Assembly (NCBI RefSeq): GCF_036711975.1
Contig: NC_091968.1
Span: 26,583,001-26,647,000, forward strand
Length of the DNA: 64,000 nucleotides
Reading direction: 5' to 3'
Source of the DNA: Onthophagus taurus
Lineage: Eukaryota > Arthropoda > Insecta > Coleoptera > Scarabaeidae
The first letter of the stretch is position 1; every line of letters starts with the position of its first letter. A model generated the notes under the pieces. It was given only the letters and a program-made list of their open reading frames with translations, ran no database searches and was not told where the DNA came from. Shown piece by piece: positions 31,981 through 45,221 of this stretch. A program made the translations under genes and the position numbers.

Positions 31981-32039
31981 ACCCACCTATACAGGGAGTA
32001 AAAAAGGTGCTTTTCAAGTTTTTCTTGTTAAGATTAAAA

Positions 32040-33167
32040 ATGGCAACCCCAATAAAGATGATTTTAAGCCCAAAAATCTTATCTCCCATAGGAAATAAGG
32101 TAAATTCCTTATTATTTATACCAACAACTCAAAAAAGGTAAAAACCACCTTTACGATCAAAAAATTTTATTCCTCAATGTATTTTTTTTAGTTTAAACAT
32201 TCCAAAGATTATTTGTACATCACCAATACAAGATAATTATAGTAATAACACGATAAAAATACACGTAACAAGATGTAAAGATCACAAAAAAGTCTTAGAA
32301 ATTAATACACCAAATAAAATTGATCTTTTAGAAAATGGTCTCGCCGGTTTTGATTTTAACATTTTGGGTCGAGGTTCGTTTGGAACTGTGGTAAAAAGTA
32401 CTTATAAAAACAAAGCGGTTGCCGTTAAAATCGTAAAATTACGTGAAAATAAGAAAGTGTTGAATGAAACGTTTGCTTTGAATTTAAATCATAAAAACGT
32501 AATTAAATTTCACGAAATTATTAATTACGCCGATAAAAATTATGGGATCATCATCATGGAATATGCTGATAACTTTCTGCACCTAGAAAGTGTTATTAAT
32601 CGTCATGAATTGGATGATTTAACGATTTATAAATATTCTAATGATATTTGTGCTGCTATTAAATATTGCCAAGATAACGGAATTGTTCATTTAGATATTA
32701 AACCGAGAAATATTTTAGTAAACACTGATGCTTGTGTTTGTAAATTATGCGATTTTGGAAATTGTTATAAAATGGGTTTAAAAGAAAATGAGTTTAAATA
32801 CGTATTTCATGTAAGTTTATTTTGTTTAAAATGAAATAATAATAAATGTGTAAGGTTTTGATTTGTTTTATAGGGAACTATTAGTTACACAGCTCCTGAA
32901 TTACTTTTGGGGAAATCACCAACGTTTAAATGTGATATATTTTCATTTGGAGTTCTACTTTGGCAATTAATGCATCGAGATACTCCATATAAAGGAGTTG
33001 AATTTGAATTAATTATTTACAGAGTGGTTAAATTTAATTTAAGACCAACGTCTTTTATAAATAATCAAATTTTTCAACCGTTATATACAAAGTGTTGGTC
33101 CACAAATCCCGATGAGAGGCCAACAATCACCGAAATTATAAATTATTTGAACCAAAAATTTAATTAA
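32040..33167 (+). CDS. mos: Mos-family serine/threonine kinase
   Basis: Mos is the germline MAPK kinase kinase that drives MEK/MAPK activity and metaphase arrest in animal oocytes. Coding exons 32040-32137, 32192-32810 and 32874-33167 join in phase (AAAAG|GTAAAA, TTTTTTAG|T, CAT|GTAAGT, TTTTATAG|GGA) to 336 aa, close to the usual ~340. The N terminus contains ILSPKILSPIG. The kinase domain runs from about residue 88: glycine loop GRGSFGTV at 92, VAVKIV lysine, HLDIKPRNIL catalytic loop near 198, DFG near 220, GTISYTAPELL at 240-250, then DIFSFGVLLWQLM and CW...ERPT. All catalytic residues are present. It is head to head with APC1. The ATG was chosen for the conserved short Mos-like leader and phase. 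Confidence 0.88.
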
Positions 33168-34083
33168 TACAAGTATTTATTTATATATTAGGTTAAGTTC
33201 AATTTCTTTTAATATTATTTTGTACAAATATTTATTTTTTGAGTCTTTTTAAAGCTGAGGGATTCATTAAAAATTATTTATTTAACCGAGCGTGTTTTAT
33301 TCCTCCTCAGTTGGTGCCCACTTCACTCTCGTCCATCCGTCTCATCCCATTCCTCATTGCAAGGGGTTTGCGCAAATTTTTCTCTATCCCTTGAATACTT
33401 TTTGAATATATAAACTGAAATGGAGAGAGATGGAAAAAACGGGGAGATGTAATGCCTCGGAATCCGGCAAATAGCAGCGAAGAAGGGATGAATGTAGAAA
33501 AAGAAAGAAAAAATTCTACAAAAAAAGTGCGCTCTTCTCTCGTGGCTTTTAGATCTCGTTGAAAATCGGACCCCGAGAAATACTAATGATGCCTGCGGAT
33601 GATGTTTAATTGGGATGAAATGTTTTTTAAAGCTGTGTTATAATAAAAGGTAAAAGAGGTTAAGTTAAATAATAAAAAATTCCTCTTATAATTACGAAAA
33701 ATTAGTATTAAAATTTATTTTGATTTAAAAAAATAAATGTATGCAACCCAACGTACATAGAATGATTCGGTAATAGAGTTAATTATTTATAAAATGCTTT
33801 TGTCTACGACTACCTTATAATTTATAATATATACTTTATTAATGAGTGACATTATTATTGATTTAAGTATAAATTAATTAATTTTCGTAAAAATCGTTTC
33901 ATAAAATTGACATTTAATTTTGACAAATTGTTGTGAAGTTGGTTACAATTGAATTTGTGTCACTTTATTCAAAAATTTATTAAAAAAATAAATTTATAGA
34001 ATCAATTTCAATAGTCGTGGAAAAATTATAGTATAATAATATACTATTTTTACATTTTGAAGGGAAACTACTATAATTTTTTA
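33168..34083. other. Intergenic region between mos and a secreted-protein gene
   Basis: The mos 3' flank has no clean AATAAA close to the stop. Between about 33290 and 33600 the sequence is less AT-rich and purine/pyrimidine-skewed, with no open frame; it may be regulatory. At 33880-33970 there is an inverted partial copy of the repeat at 24.6 and 26.6 kb. Confidence 0.4.
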
Positions 34084-34527
34084 TTACTTAGCTACTTGTC
34101 CTTTTTGAATACGACTCATTCTATGTTGGCAATAATGCTTCGCCCAATTTTGATTATAAGAAATGATGGCAAGAGTTGCTTCAACGTATTTTACGACATT
34201 CGTTAAAAGATCTACACCAAAACCAGGGCGAGTTATTGAAGATTTTCCATTAACACCTTACAAATAAAGAAAGTAATAATTCAACATATTTAATGAATAA
34301 ATTTTTACCAGGACATAAAGTTGATTCCCATCCAATCGGATTTTTCATTATGTTAAAAAGAATCGTTGCTGATTGACTTGCCACATACTGCAAATTCTGT
34401 TGAGCTTCTATAAAAACGTTTTTAAATTAAATTAATTAATTAATAAAATTAAAATCATACGGGTTGATTGAAATAAACATAATTGTGTAATCGATAACAA
34501 AAATACGACTTTTGATACGTTTTTCAT
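34084..34527 (-). CDS. Small secreted protein, unrecognised family
   Basis: Three exons, 34461-34527, 34309-34407 and 34084-34256, join in phase through GT-AG introns of 53 and 52 bp into 112 aa. The first exon encodes a signal peptide (hydrophobic VVFLLSITQLCLF) with likely cleavage after TQA at residue 24. The mature 88 residues contain two cysteines, in LCPG and HYCQHR, and end in basic RIQKGQVAK. No known domain is recognised. AATAAA overlaps the stop (34080-34085). No ORF longer than 60 codons covers it, so it is easily missed. Support: three consistent junctions, signal peptide at the first exon, poly(A) signal. It lies tail to tail with mos. Confidence 0.7.
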
Positions 34528-34748
34528 TTCTATCTTCGAGTTATGACGGTTAAATGTAAAATTTTAATTAACAATACGCTTATTAACTTTAATATAATGA
34601 TCCTCCTACATAGAAACCCACATTTAATAGAATTTACTTAATTTTGTTTTAATCCAATCCTGTTTAAGTATTTCTACAACAAAATTATTTTTTTATAATT
34701 TTTTTTAGTATTATAACCAATTATCAAATTAACAAGTATAACAACTAT

Positions 34749-37700
34749 ATACAGAGTGAGTCAGAAATAATGGGAAATCCGAATACCGGAGACACCAAAA
34801 TATGACGATTTAATCCAACATCTCCTATACAGATGTCGTTGAAAGATAAATACTTAATAATTTTGAAGCTTTTTGTACTATTAACATAAAATTTGGTAGT
34901 TTTGTGTTTTCGAGAATGAGAAATACGAATTTGAAACTTGTTTTGTGATTGTATAGTGAGAGAAAATATCTCTTTTACAATTTATTATAGCCCCTTATTA
35001 CTGTTTTAAATTTGCCGCGTGTTATTTCCACAAGGATCCTTTAAATATTGTCTTCTCAAAAACGAAAAGTTATTTTTCAAAACGGTTTGGTTCATTGGAA
35101 AGATGAATTTAGATTTTATTAGACATTATTAGACATTATTAGACAGATTTTATATGAATTTTTAAAACTTAATGGGCGAAAATTGCAAAATTCGAAAAAA
35201 TTGTCGATTATTTCATAAATTTATTTCTCAAGAACTAAAAGCGATTTTTCAAAGCGGCTTTTTGCATTAAAAAGAGGATACTTTAATTAATAATTGGTGA
35301 TATTTCCACAAGGATCCTTCAAGAAATTAATTTTATAGCGAATTTTGAAAATTATCGATGAAAATTGCTACATCGAAAATTTTATGAAAACTTCAAATGT
35401 TGTTTTCTCAAAAACGAAAAGTTATTTTTCAAAACGGGTTTGTTCATTGGAAAGAGGACACTTTTATTAACATTTTGCGAAATTTTCATACTCATATTCC
35501 AAGAAATGGATTTTATACGAATTTTTAAAACTTAATCGGCGAAAATTGTAAAATTCGAAAAAATTATCGATCATTTCAAAAATTTATTTCTCAAGAACTA
35601 AAAGTGATTCTTCAAAACGGGTTTTTGCATTAAAAAGAGGATACTTTAATTAATAATTGGTGATATTTTCACAAGGATCGTTCAAGAAATGAATTTATAG
35701 CGAATTTTGAAAGTTATCGATGAAAATCGAAAACTTTATGAAAACTTCAAATATTGTTTTCTCAAAAACGAAAAGTTATTTTTCAAAACGGGTTGGTTCA
35801 TTGGAAAGAGGGCTCTTTTATTAACACTTTGGGAAATTTTTATACTCATATTCCAAGAACTGGATTTTATAGGAATTTTTAAAACTTAATCGGGAAAATT
35901 TCAAAATTCGATAAATAGTCGATCATTTGAAAAATTTATTTCTCAAAAACTAAAAGTGATTTTTCAAAACGGCTTTTTGCATTAAAAAGAGGATACTTTA
36001 ATTAATAATTGGTGATATTTTCACAAGGATCGTTCAAGAAATGAATTTATAGCGAATTTTGAAAGTTATCGATGAAAATTGCAACATCGAAAATTTTATC
36101 TAAACTTTAAATATTGTTTTCTCAAAAACGAAAAGTTATTTTTCAAAACGGGTTGATTCGTTGGAAAGAGGACACTTTTATTAACACTTTAGGAAATTTT
36201 CATACTCCTATTCCAAGAACTGGATTTTATACGAATTTTTAAAACTTAATCGGCGAAAATTGCAAAATTCGAAAAAATTATCGATCATTTCAAAAATTTA
36301 TTTCTCAAGAACTAAAAGTGATTCTTCAAAACGGGTTTTTGCATTAAAAAGAGGATACTTTAATTAATAATTGGTGATATTTTCACAAGGATCGTTCAAG
36401 AAATGAATTTATAGCGAATTTTGAAAGTTATCGATGAAAATCGAAAACTTTATGAAAACTTCAAATATTGTTTTCTCAAAAACGAAAAGTTATTTTTCAA
36501 AACGGGTTGGTTCATTGGTAAGAGGGCTCTTTTATTAACACTTTGGGAAATTTTTATACTCATATTCCAAGAACTGGATTTTATACGAATTTTTAAAACT
36601 TAATCGGGAAAATTTCAAAATTCGATAAATAGTCGACCATTTGAAAAATTTATTTCTCAAAAACTAAAAGTGATTTTTCAAAACGGCTTTTTGCATTAAC
36701 AAGAGGATACTTTAATTAATAATTGGTGATATTTTCACAAGGATCGTTCAAGAAATGAATTTATAGCGAATTTTGAAAGTTATCGATGAAAATCGAAAAC
36801 TTTATGAAAACTTCAAATATTGTTTTCTCAAAAACGAAAAGTTATTTCTCAAAACGGGTTGGTTCATTGGAAAGAGGGCTCTTTTATTAACACTTTGGGA
36901 AATTTTTATACTCATATTCCAAGAACTGGATTTTATACGAATTTTTAAAGCTTAATGGGAGAAAATTGCAAAATTCGAAAAAATTGTTGATTATTTCAAA
37001 AATTTATTTCTCAAAAACTAAAAGTGATTTTTCAAAACGGCTTTTTGCATTAAAAAGAGGATACTTTAATTAATAATTGGTGATATTTCCACAAGGATCC
37101 TTCAAGAAATTAATTTTTTAACGAATTTTGAAAATTAACGATGAAAATTGCAACATCGAAAATTTTATCTAAACTTTAAATATTGTTTTCTCAAAAACGA
37201 AAAGTTATTTTTCAAAACGGGTTGATTCATTGGAAAGAGAACACTTTTATTAACACGTTGGGAAATTTTTATACTCCTATTCCAAGAACTGGATTTTATA
37301 CGAATTTTTAAAACTTAATCGGCGAAAATTGCAAAATTCGAAAAAATTATCGATCATTTCAAAAATTTATTTCTCAAGAACTAAAAGTGATTTTTCAAAA
37401 CGGCTGTTTGCATTAAAAAGAGGACACTTTAATTAATAATTGGTGATATTTCCACAAGGATCCTTCAAGAAATGAATTTTATAACGAATTTTGAAAGTTA
37501 TCCATGAAAATTGCAACATTGAAAATTTGATCAAATCTTCAAATATTGTTTTCTCAAAAACGAAAAGTTATTTTTCAAAACGAGTTGGTTCATTGGAAAG
37601 AGGACACTTTTATTAACATTTTGCGAAATTTTCATACTCATATTCCAGGAAATGGATTTTATACGAATTTTTAAAACTTAATCGGGAAAATTGCAAAATT

Positions 37701-38757
37701 AGAAAAAATTGGCGATTATTTCAAAAATTTATTTCTTAAGAAGTAAAAGTGATTTTTCAGATCGGCTTTTTGTATTAAAAAGAGGATACTTTAATTAATA
37801 ATTGGTGATATTTCCACAAGGATCCTTCAAGAAATTAATTTTATAGCAAATTTTGAAAGTTATTGATGAAAATTGTAACATCGATAATTTTATCAAAACT
37901 TCAAATATTGTTTTCTCAAAAACTAAAAGTAATTTTTCAAAACGTGTTGGTTCATTGGAAAGAGGACACTTTTATTAACACTTTAGGAAATTTTCATACT
38001 CCTATTCCAAGAACTGGATTTTATACGAATTTTTAAATCTTAATCGGCGAAAATTGCAAAATTCGAAAAAAATTGTCGATTATTTCAAGAATGTATTTCT
38101 CAAGAACTGAAAGTGATTTTTCAAAACGGTTTTTTGCATTAAAAAGAGGATACTTTAATTAATAATTGGTGATATTTCCACAAGGATCCTTCAAGAAATG
38201 AATTTTATAACGAATTTCGAAAGTTATCGATGAAAATTGTAACATCGAAAATTTTATGAAAACTTCAAATATTGTTTTCTCAAAAACGAAAAGTTCTTTT
38301 TCAAAACGGGTTGGTTCATTGGAAAGAGGACACTTTTATTAACATTTTGGGAAATTTTCATACTCCTATTCCAAAAACTGGATTTTATACGAATTTTTAA
38401 AGCTTAATCAGCGAAAATTGCAAAATTCGAAAAAATTGTCGATCATTTCAAAAATGTATTTCTCAAGAACTGAAAGTGATTTTTCAAAACGGCTTGTTGC
38501 ATTAAAAAGAGGATACTTTAATTAATAATTGGTGATATTTCCACAAGGATCCTTCAAGAAATTAATTTTTTAGCGAATTTTGAAAATTAACGATGAAAAT
38601 TGCAACATCGAAAATTTTATCAAATCTTCAAATATTGTTTTCTCAAAAACGAAAAGTTATTTTTCAAAACGGGTTGGTTCATTGGAAAGAGGACACTTTT
38701 ATTAACACTTTGGGAAATTTTCATCCTCATATTCCAAGAACTGGATTTTAATAAGTG
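34749..38757. repeat. ~355-bp satellite array, about ten units, each a dimer
   Basis: The block opens with a TACAGAGTGAGTCAG terminus and then has units spaced 350-365 bp, marked by AATTAATAATTGGTGATATT at about 35288, 35650, 36002, 36363, 36715, 37067, 37430, 37792, 38159 and 38521. Each unit has two related halves: TTTTCAAAACGGGTTGGTTC...GAGGACACTTTTATTAACA and TTTTCAAAACGGCTTTTTGC...GAGGATACTTTAATTAATA. Repeated 60-codon open frames in it are by-products. Confidence 0.85.
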
Positions 38758-38767
38758 ATTTTATATA

Positions 38768-38917
38768 TCGTATTGGGATTGTTATAATGAGGTTGCTAAT
38801 GACAAATCTGATATAAATAAAGTTGTATTCAATGAAAAAAGTCCTATTGGGGTTGAACTTGATTATTACCTGCAGTGTCCAACACCTAAAAGAAGTAATA
38901 GATTTGTAATATCTTAA
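38768..38917 (+). pseudogene. hAT (ZBED-type) transposase C-terminal fragment
   Basis: A 50-codon stretch reads as YWDCYNEVANDKS and ELDYYLQCPTPKRSNRF, in the style of hAT transposases just before the dimerisation region. It ends at a stop; the rest is absent. Following 38945-38995 is a GGCCGGAT-rich palindrome. Confidence 0.4.
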
Positions 38918-39079
38918 TATTCCTTTTTAATATCTTTAAAAAGTATCCGGCCGGATTTTAAAAAATGGCCGGGTAGGCCGGATATCCGTTCCACCACTAA
39001 ACTCGGGGTTGCGTTGGTTTACTATCTTGGCAAGTTTTCTAGGTTGATGGATCTGAAACCTGATCACTAGCTGGACTGA

Positions 39080-39470
39080 TAACTTTTGTAATAACATAGC
39101 TCCCTATGGTTACGTTTTGGAACAAACTTTTCAGAAACTTTCTTATCAGTACTACTAAGCACATGCGAGCCAACCAAAACTCAGTCTCCAACCTTGAATT
39201 CACCATCTTTTGTCGATCTTGCTGTTTCTTATGCGTGCTACGGGCATCTTGTAGAATTTTGAGTAATCGTTTTAGACAATCGTTACCTCACTGGTTTGGT
39301 GGCCAAAAACAAATCATAAGACACCACAACAACAGCTGGCATAAATCTATTCTGTCGGGCCGCCCTAAACACAATTTTGATTCCGCAATGATTAGAGAGT
39401 GTATCAGCAACCTGAGAGAACTCGTTAGGGGCAATGATGTTACTCTTGGTATAAAATTTGTTTGTATAAC
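39080..39470 (-). pseudogene. Gypsy-like LTR retrotransposon integrase C-terminus, decayed
   Basis: On the minus strand, around 39200-39110, the residues GEFKVGD, VLVGSHVLSS and KFVPK follow the C-terminal integrase pattern of Gypsy-type retroelements, preceded by a KKQQDRQK-type segment. Stops interrupt it and no LTRs were found. The apparent plus-strand 126-codon frame here is antisense shadow. Confidence 0.5.
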
Positions 39471-39734
39471 CGCGGGGATTTCTTGATTTCTGGTGCCTAA
39501 CAGTAATTTTTCATTTTGTTACTGCATGGGATTAATAGATGGCGTTACATAGCACATTAAATGTCACCAATTGGTGCCATCTCTTATTCAATAGGACAAC
39601 TATAATTGGACGTGGATAGTTTCAGACATGGTAGTCTTTATGCTAGATATAAAATTCTTTAAATCTTAATAAATGCATAACTGCATAACATCTCGTAGAA
39701 GACTAAAAAGAGGGGTGACTAAGACTAAAAAATA

Positions 39735-40505
39735 AAAAAAAAACAGAAAACGAACGAGAATATCCAGGGGGTTCTTAATACGGTCCTCTTGCATTCATCG
39801 TATTCAGAAGCGTGCCTTTTCTCTTCGTCGTTAACAAGACGGCTCCGGTCGACGAGTTTACCCCAAGCAATTAACATATCATTTGAGTGTTTGTTGCTCG
39901 TTATTGCGCGCCGTGGGCGGTCCAATTGCCCAACAACTCCCAGCCCCAAACTTGCGTAATCGGTCCTGATTGGAACCCGAGGCGACGCGCGACGTCGCGA
40001 CGCCCCAAAAACCGTTTCGAGAACACGGAAACGTTGTCGTCGATTAACCAACAAGCGCCCTCTATATCCCCCCGGGTTTCGATTGCTTATGTAATGGGAA
40101 CTGGAAAGCCGAGACCGAGCTGGACTCGGTGATGTTTCAATTTGCAAGTTAAAGGATATCTTTTCGAAGTGGGAATCGAAACTTTTTTACTTTTCAAATA
40201 ACAATTGAACGAGAAGAAAGAGGCAATTTCAAAACAACCACGACATTAAATTTATTAAAAACCAAAAATCGCTTTAATTAAGACTTGTAATAGTGATAAT
40301 CCTGGGGTTTAAATCTCTATTATACTGGGGGCCAAATGAACCGTAACGATGTAATTAGGGTCTTCGAGGCCCCTTTTTCAACAGTGTTTACTGTCAATTA
40401 TTCCGCATATCTAACAGTTGCTGAATATATCCCTTAGTTTGAGGCGCAAATTGGGGGAGCTTGAATTCTATTTGAGTTTTTGATTGCGGTTAGAGGTCTA
40501 ATTAG
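39735..40505. promoter_or_regulatory. GC-rich non-coding island, candidate enhancer
   Basis: Unlike its surroundings the region is rich in CpG and in homeodomain-type words (CAATTA, TAATTA, GTAATTAG, TCTAATTAG), with a forkhead-like TGTTTAC. Long frames on both strands have no family resemblance. It lies 2.1-2.9 kb beyond the 3' end of the homeobox gene. A regulatory role is inference from base composition and motif density only. Confidence 0.35.
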
Positions 40506-40534
40506 AGAATAATAACCACTTTGAAAAATATATA

Positions 40535-42390
40535 CAGGGTGTTACACGCCATCTATCGATTTTTATTGTAAAAAGAATTAATTAAATTTGATCTTTATAA
40601 ATTTATTTATTTTTCTTTTTTAAGTTAATAAAAATTTTCTTCTTTCTTTTTTATATTTAAAATAAGGTTTTAAAGTCAATTTTTAAACATTAAGAAATAA
40701 ATTAAAATAATAAAATTAAAATATAATAAGTAGCTACTTCACATTGGTTGGAGTATCGTTGCGATTTAATCGTAAGTATTTCGTTAAAAATTATTTTCTG
40801 AAATATTAAATTAAGTCTGCTGAATAAGTAATTAATTCATAAAAAAAATCAATCAAAAAATTATTTCAATTAATTGGATAAATAATTAGAAAAAATATGG
40901 CGCCATCTGTTGATTTTAATAGCAAAAATAATTCGTTAATGATGTTCGATCTTAATTAATTTTTAAAAATTTTTTACATTACTTTTTTAAATAAATTTTC
41001 TTTTTATTCTTTTACATTTAAAATAACATTTTAAAGCCAATTTTTGAAGATTAAGAAATAAATTAAAATAATAAAATTAAAATATTTTATAATAAGTAGC
41101 AACTTCACGTTGGTTGGGGTATCGTTGCGATTTAATCGTATTTGGTTAAAAATTATTTTCTAAAATACTAAATTAAGCGTGCTGAATAGGTAATAAATTC
41201 ATAAAAAAAATCAATCAAAAAATTATTTAAATTAATTGGATAAATAATTAAAAAAATATGGCGCCATCTGTTGATTTTAATAGCAAAAAAATTATGGTTA
41301 ATGAAGTAAGATCTTAATAAAGTTATAAATTATTTTACGTACATTATTTTTTTAAATAAATTTTCATTTTATGCTTTTACATTTAAAATAACATTTTAAT
41401 GCCAATTTTTGAAGATAAAGAAATAAATTAAAATAATAAAATTAAAATATTTTATAATAAGTAGCAACTTCACGTTGGTTGGAGTATCGTTGCAATTTAA
41501 TCGTAAGTATTTCGTTAAAAATTATGTTCTGAAATACTAAATTAAGCGTGCTAATAACTAATCGAATCATAAAAAAAATCAATCTATAAATTAATTGGAT
41601 AATTAAAAAATATGGCGCCATCTGTTGATTTTAATAGCAAAAAGAATTCGTTAATGAAATTAGATCTTAATAAATTTATTAAGTAATTTTTTAAATCCAT
41701 TTTATTCTTTTATATTTAAAATAAGATTTAAAAGTCATTTTTCAATATCTAAAAATAAGTTATTATTATTTTATTTCAATACTTTTTTTATAAGTACTAA
41801 CTTCACTCATGTTTTGGTTTTGTTGTGATTCAGCGGTTGACAGTTTTAAAATTGTTTAAGTTTTAACCGTAAGTATTTCATTAAATATTATTTCCTGATA
41901 CTTAAATTCATTCTAAATCGCTTCGTGGAACGATAAATTAACTATAACAATAATTATTCTTCTTCGGGAAATAAGTAAAAAAAATCAATAAGAATCGATA
42001 ATTGATTTAGAATTAATTTATGATATCAACACTTTTATTTCAAATTAAGTCATTGAGATTGATTTATTATTAATAATGTTGCAGCATCTTAGAATATTTG
42101 GAATTGTGGCACCATCTATTAGGGATCGGATTTTTTCCATAAAAACCAACTTCACTTATGTTTTGGTTTTGTTGTGATTGAGTGGTTGACAGCTTTAAAA
42201 TTGTTTAAGATTTAATCGTAAGTATTTCATTAAATTTTATCTCCTGATACTTAAATTCATTCTAAATCGCTCCCCGGAACGATAAATTAAGTATAACAAT
42301 CGTTTTTTCATCATCATGATGTTGATTTATTATTAATAATCTTATTGTTGTAGCATCTTAGAATATTTGGAGTTGTGGCGCCATCTATTA
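40535..42390. repeat. 355-bp satellite with AGATGGCGCC sites
   Basis: Following a TACAGGGTGTTACACGCC terminus there are about four units of ~355 bp (GGCGCCATCTGTTGATTTTA at 40899, 41260 and 41614) and then two units of ~320 bp (GTTTTGGTTTTGTTGTGATT near 41814 and 42160; GGCGCCATCT at 42377). GGCGCCATCT, the complement of AGATGGCGCC, fits the insect CTCF core AG(G/A)TGGCGC. Confidence 0.75.
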
Positions 42391-42637
42391 GGGATTCGTG
42401 AAAATTTTTGGGTGAGCTTTTATTAATAATTTATTATTTTCTTTTTAATTAATTTATTATTAATTATATCTTCTACATAGATAGATTAAAACAAACATCT
42501 AATTTTATTAATAATTGCACCGTATGGTTTAACAAATACATAATCTACAATAAATAATTATTGTTATAAATCCTAAAAAAATGCTTAAAAATTTTTAAGA
42601 TAACTTTCACCCTCACTTTTTAATTTTAATTTAAATT

Positions 42638-43604
<967 letters not shown>

Positions 43605-44480
43605 TTTTTTGGATTCAAAACGATTCACTTTGTTTTAACCACTTAATTGTACATATTTTCTCACTAAACAATCTTCTTTAATATGTTATTATATTATTTA
43701 TACATTTTTATTGAGGCAGAAAAAAATTAAATTAAAAATAATATTAAAATCACTTAATAGTTAGATGATTTAATGGAAAATTTGTTTCTAAATCGTTCGT
43801 AACCGCAGTTGTGGATCGACTTCCGGTAGGAAAATCTGTTGGCGGTGGTAACAACGGCGGCGGTGGTGGTGGTGGCGTAAATACATCGCCTATCCACGAG
43901 AATCCACCCCCGTATAAATGCTCCGCCCATCCAGATTACCAAGAGCCACGCCTCGCACATCCCCCTTGCGCTATTATCCGACTAATTTCGGGGCAAATCT
44001 GCCACTTTCAAGTACTCTGTATATATTTACGAATAGCAAGACAGAGAACGATAGCGAGAACGCGAGGGTTGAAACGAAAAATACCTTGAAAACGAATTGT
44101 AAACGAATTTTTTTGTGTTTGTGAGTTAAGAAAGGGATGTTTTGTGTATTTTGATGAAGGATGAAAAATGTTGTAATTAAATTTCAAGAAGGTATGTACG
44201 AAATATTTCAGTGCTTTAATTTGACGTATTTAATTCTTTTTTAGGTTTTCAAGATTTCCAGAGAAGACGAGTTTAATAACGAATTTGTTGGCTTATTGTT
44301 AGAAGAACGACATGGATTTTCAGCGATGATCATGTTTGTGAGGAAATGGAAGATTCATCTTCTAACTTCATCATTAGGCTTCAAAAATAGACTCCCAACA
44401 ATGAAGTTTAGCTGTTTTAGCAAAGTTGACAAATTCAGGATAAAATCCTATAACGGAAATTACCACACAACTCTATTCTT
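43605..44480. promoter_or_regulatory. Upstream region of the homeobox gene
   Basis: The sequence at 43800-44070 is GC-richer, with a GGC/GGT trinucleotide run (43848-43875), GGGCGGAGC on the minus strand and a GTATAAATG at 43913. It probably holds the promoter and 5' UTR of the homeobox gene on the minus strand. No coding frame in it resembles a family. Confidence 0.4.
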
Positions 44481-44499
44481 TACTTTATAAGCTGTCTCC

Positions 44500-45150
44500 T
44501 CTTCCATCTTCTTATTATATAGAAGGTGTTCTTCTTGAGAAATTATCTACAATCAAGGATCTGGGAGTAACTTTTGACCGCAAATTGTCTTTTGTACCTC
44601 ACATCGAAAATATTGCATCTTCTGCAGCGAGGATGCTTGGTTTCGTTTTGCGCACCTCGCGTGCTTTTTCTGATATCGGTGTGTACAAGACCCTATTTTC
44701 GACCTTTGTATTGTCCAAATTGGAATATGGCTCTGTAATTTGGTCGCCACATTATGTGTGTCATAGACTTATATTGGAGAGAATTCAGAGGAGATTTCTC
44801 AAATATTTGTCTCTACGCCTGGACGGATCATACCCGGATCGTGGAATGGATTACGCATCCCTGCTGCGGCGTCACCATTTTTCTGCATTAGACGTAAGAA
44901 GAGATGACCAGTGCATCAAGTTTTTGCAGAAGTTAGTGCAAGGTGAATTGGATTGTGGTTGGTTGTTGTCGCGGATCATTTTCGCGGTGCCTACGCGTGC
45001 AACACGTAGTACAAATCAGTTTTATTTGAGGAATTGCAGATCCAATGTTTTAGCCAACTCCCCGGTGCAGAGGATGTGTAAACTAACTAACAATCAATAA
45101 TAGTGTAAGAGTGTTTATGTGAATTATTATTATTATTATTATTTATAATC
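44500..45150 (+). pseudogene. Jockey-type non-LTR retrotransposon, 3' end
   Basis: The open stretch of about 200 codons to 45100 begins with KDLGVTFDRKLSFVPHIENI and has VLSKLEYGSVIWSPHY and ERIQRRFLKYL, all hallmarks of the end of non-LTR reverse transcriptases. The 5' part is missing, as expected from truncated target-primed insertion. A (TTA)n tail at 45124-45150 follows the stop. The frame is still mostly open, so it is not very old. Confidence 0.8.
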
Positions 45151-45221
45151 CATAAGCACAACACACCAAGCCACTTTCATTGGTTTAAGAAATACCACAT
45201 CAAAGTTTGCAGATATGCGTA

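Noticed and set aside
35707-36955. Three near-identical 60-codon frames beginning MKVIDENRK
   Set aside because: They fall at the same phase of the 355-bp satellite unit, overlap no splice or promoter signal, and other units carry stops. By-products of the repeat.
39106-39486. 126-codon plus-strand frame
   Set aside because: The minus strand here reads as Gypsy integrase C-terminus, so this is an antisense shadow.
39725-40147. 140-codon minus-strand frame
   Set aside because: Arises from the GC-rich island; no family resemblance, overlapping frame on the other strand, low-complexity C-terminus.
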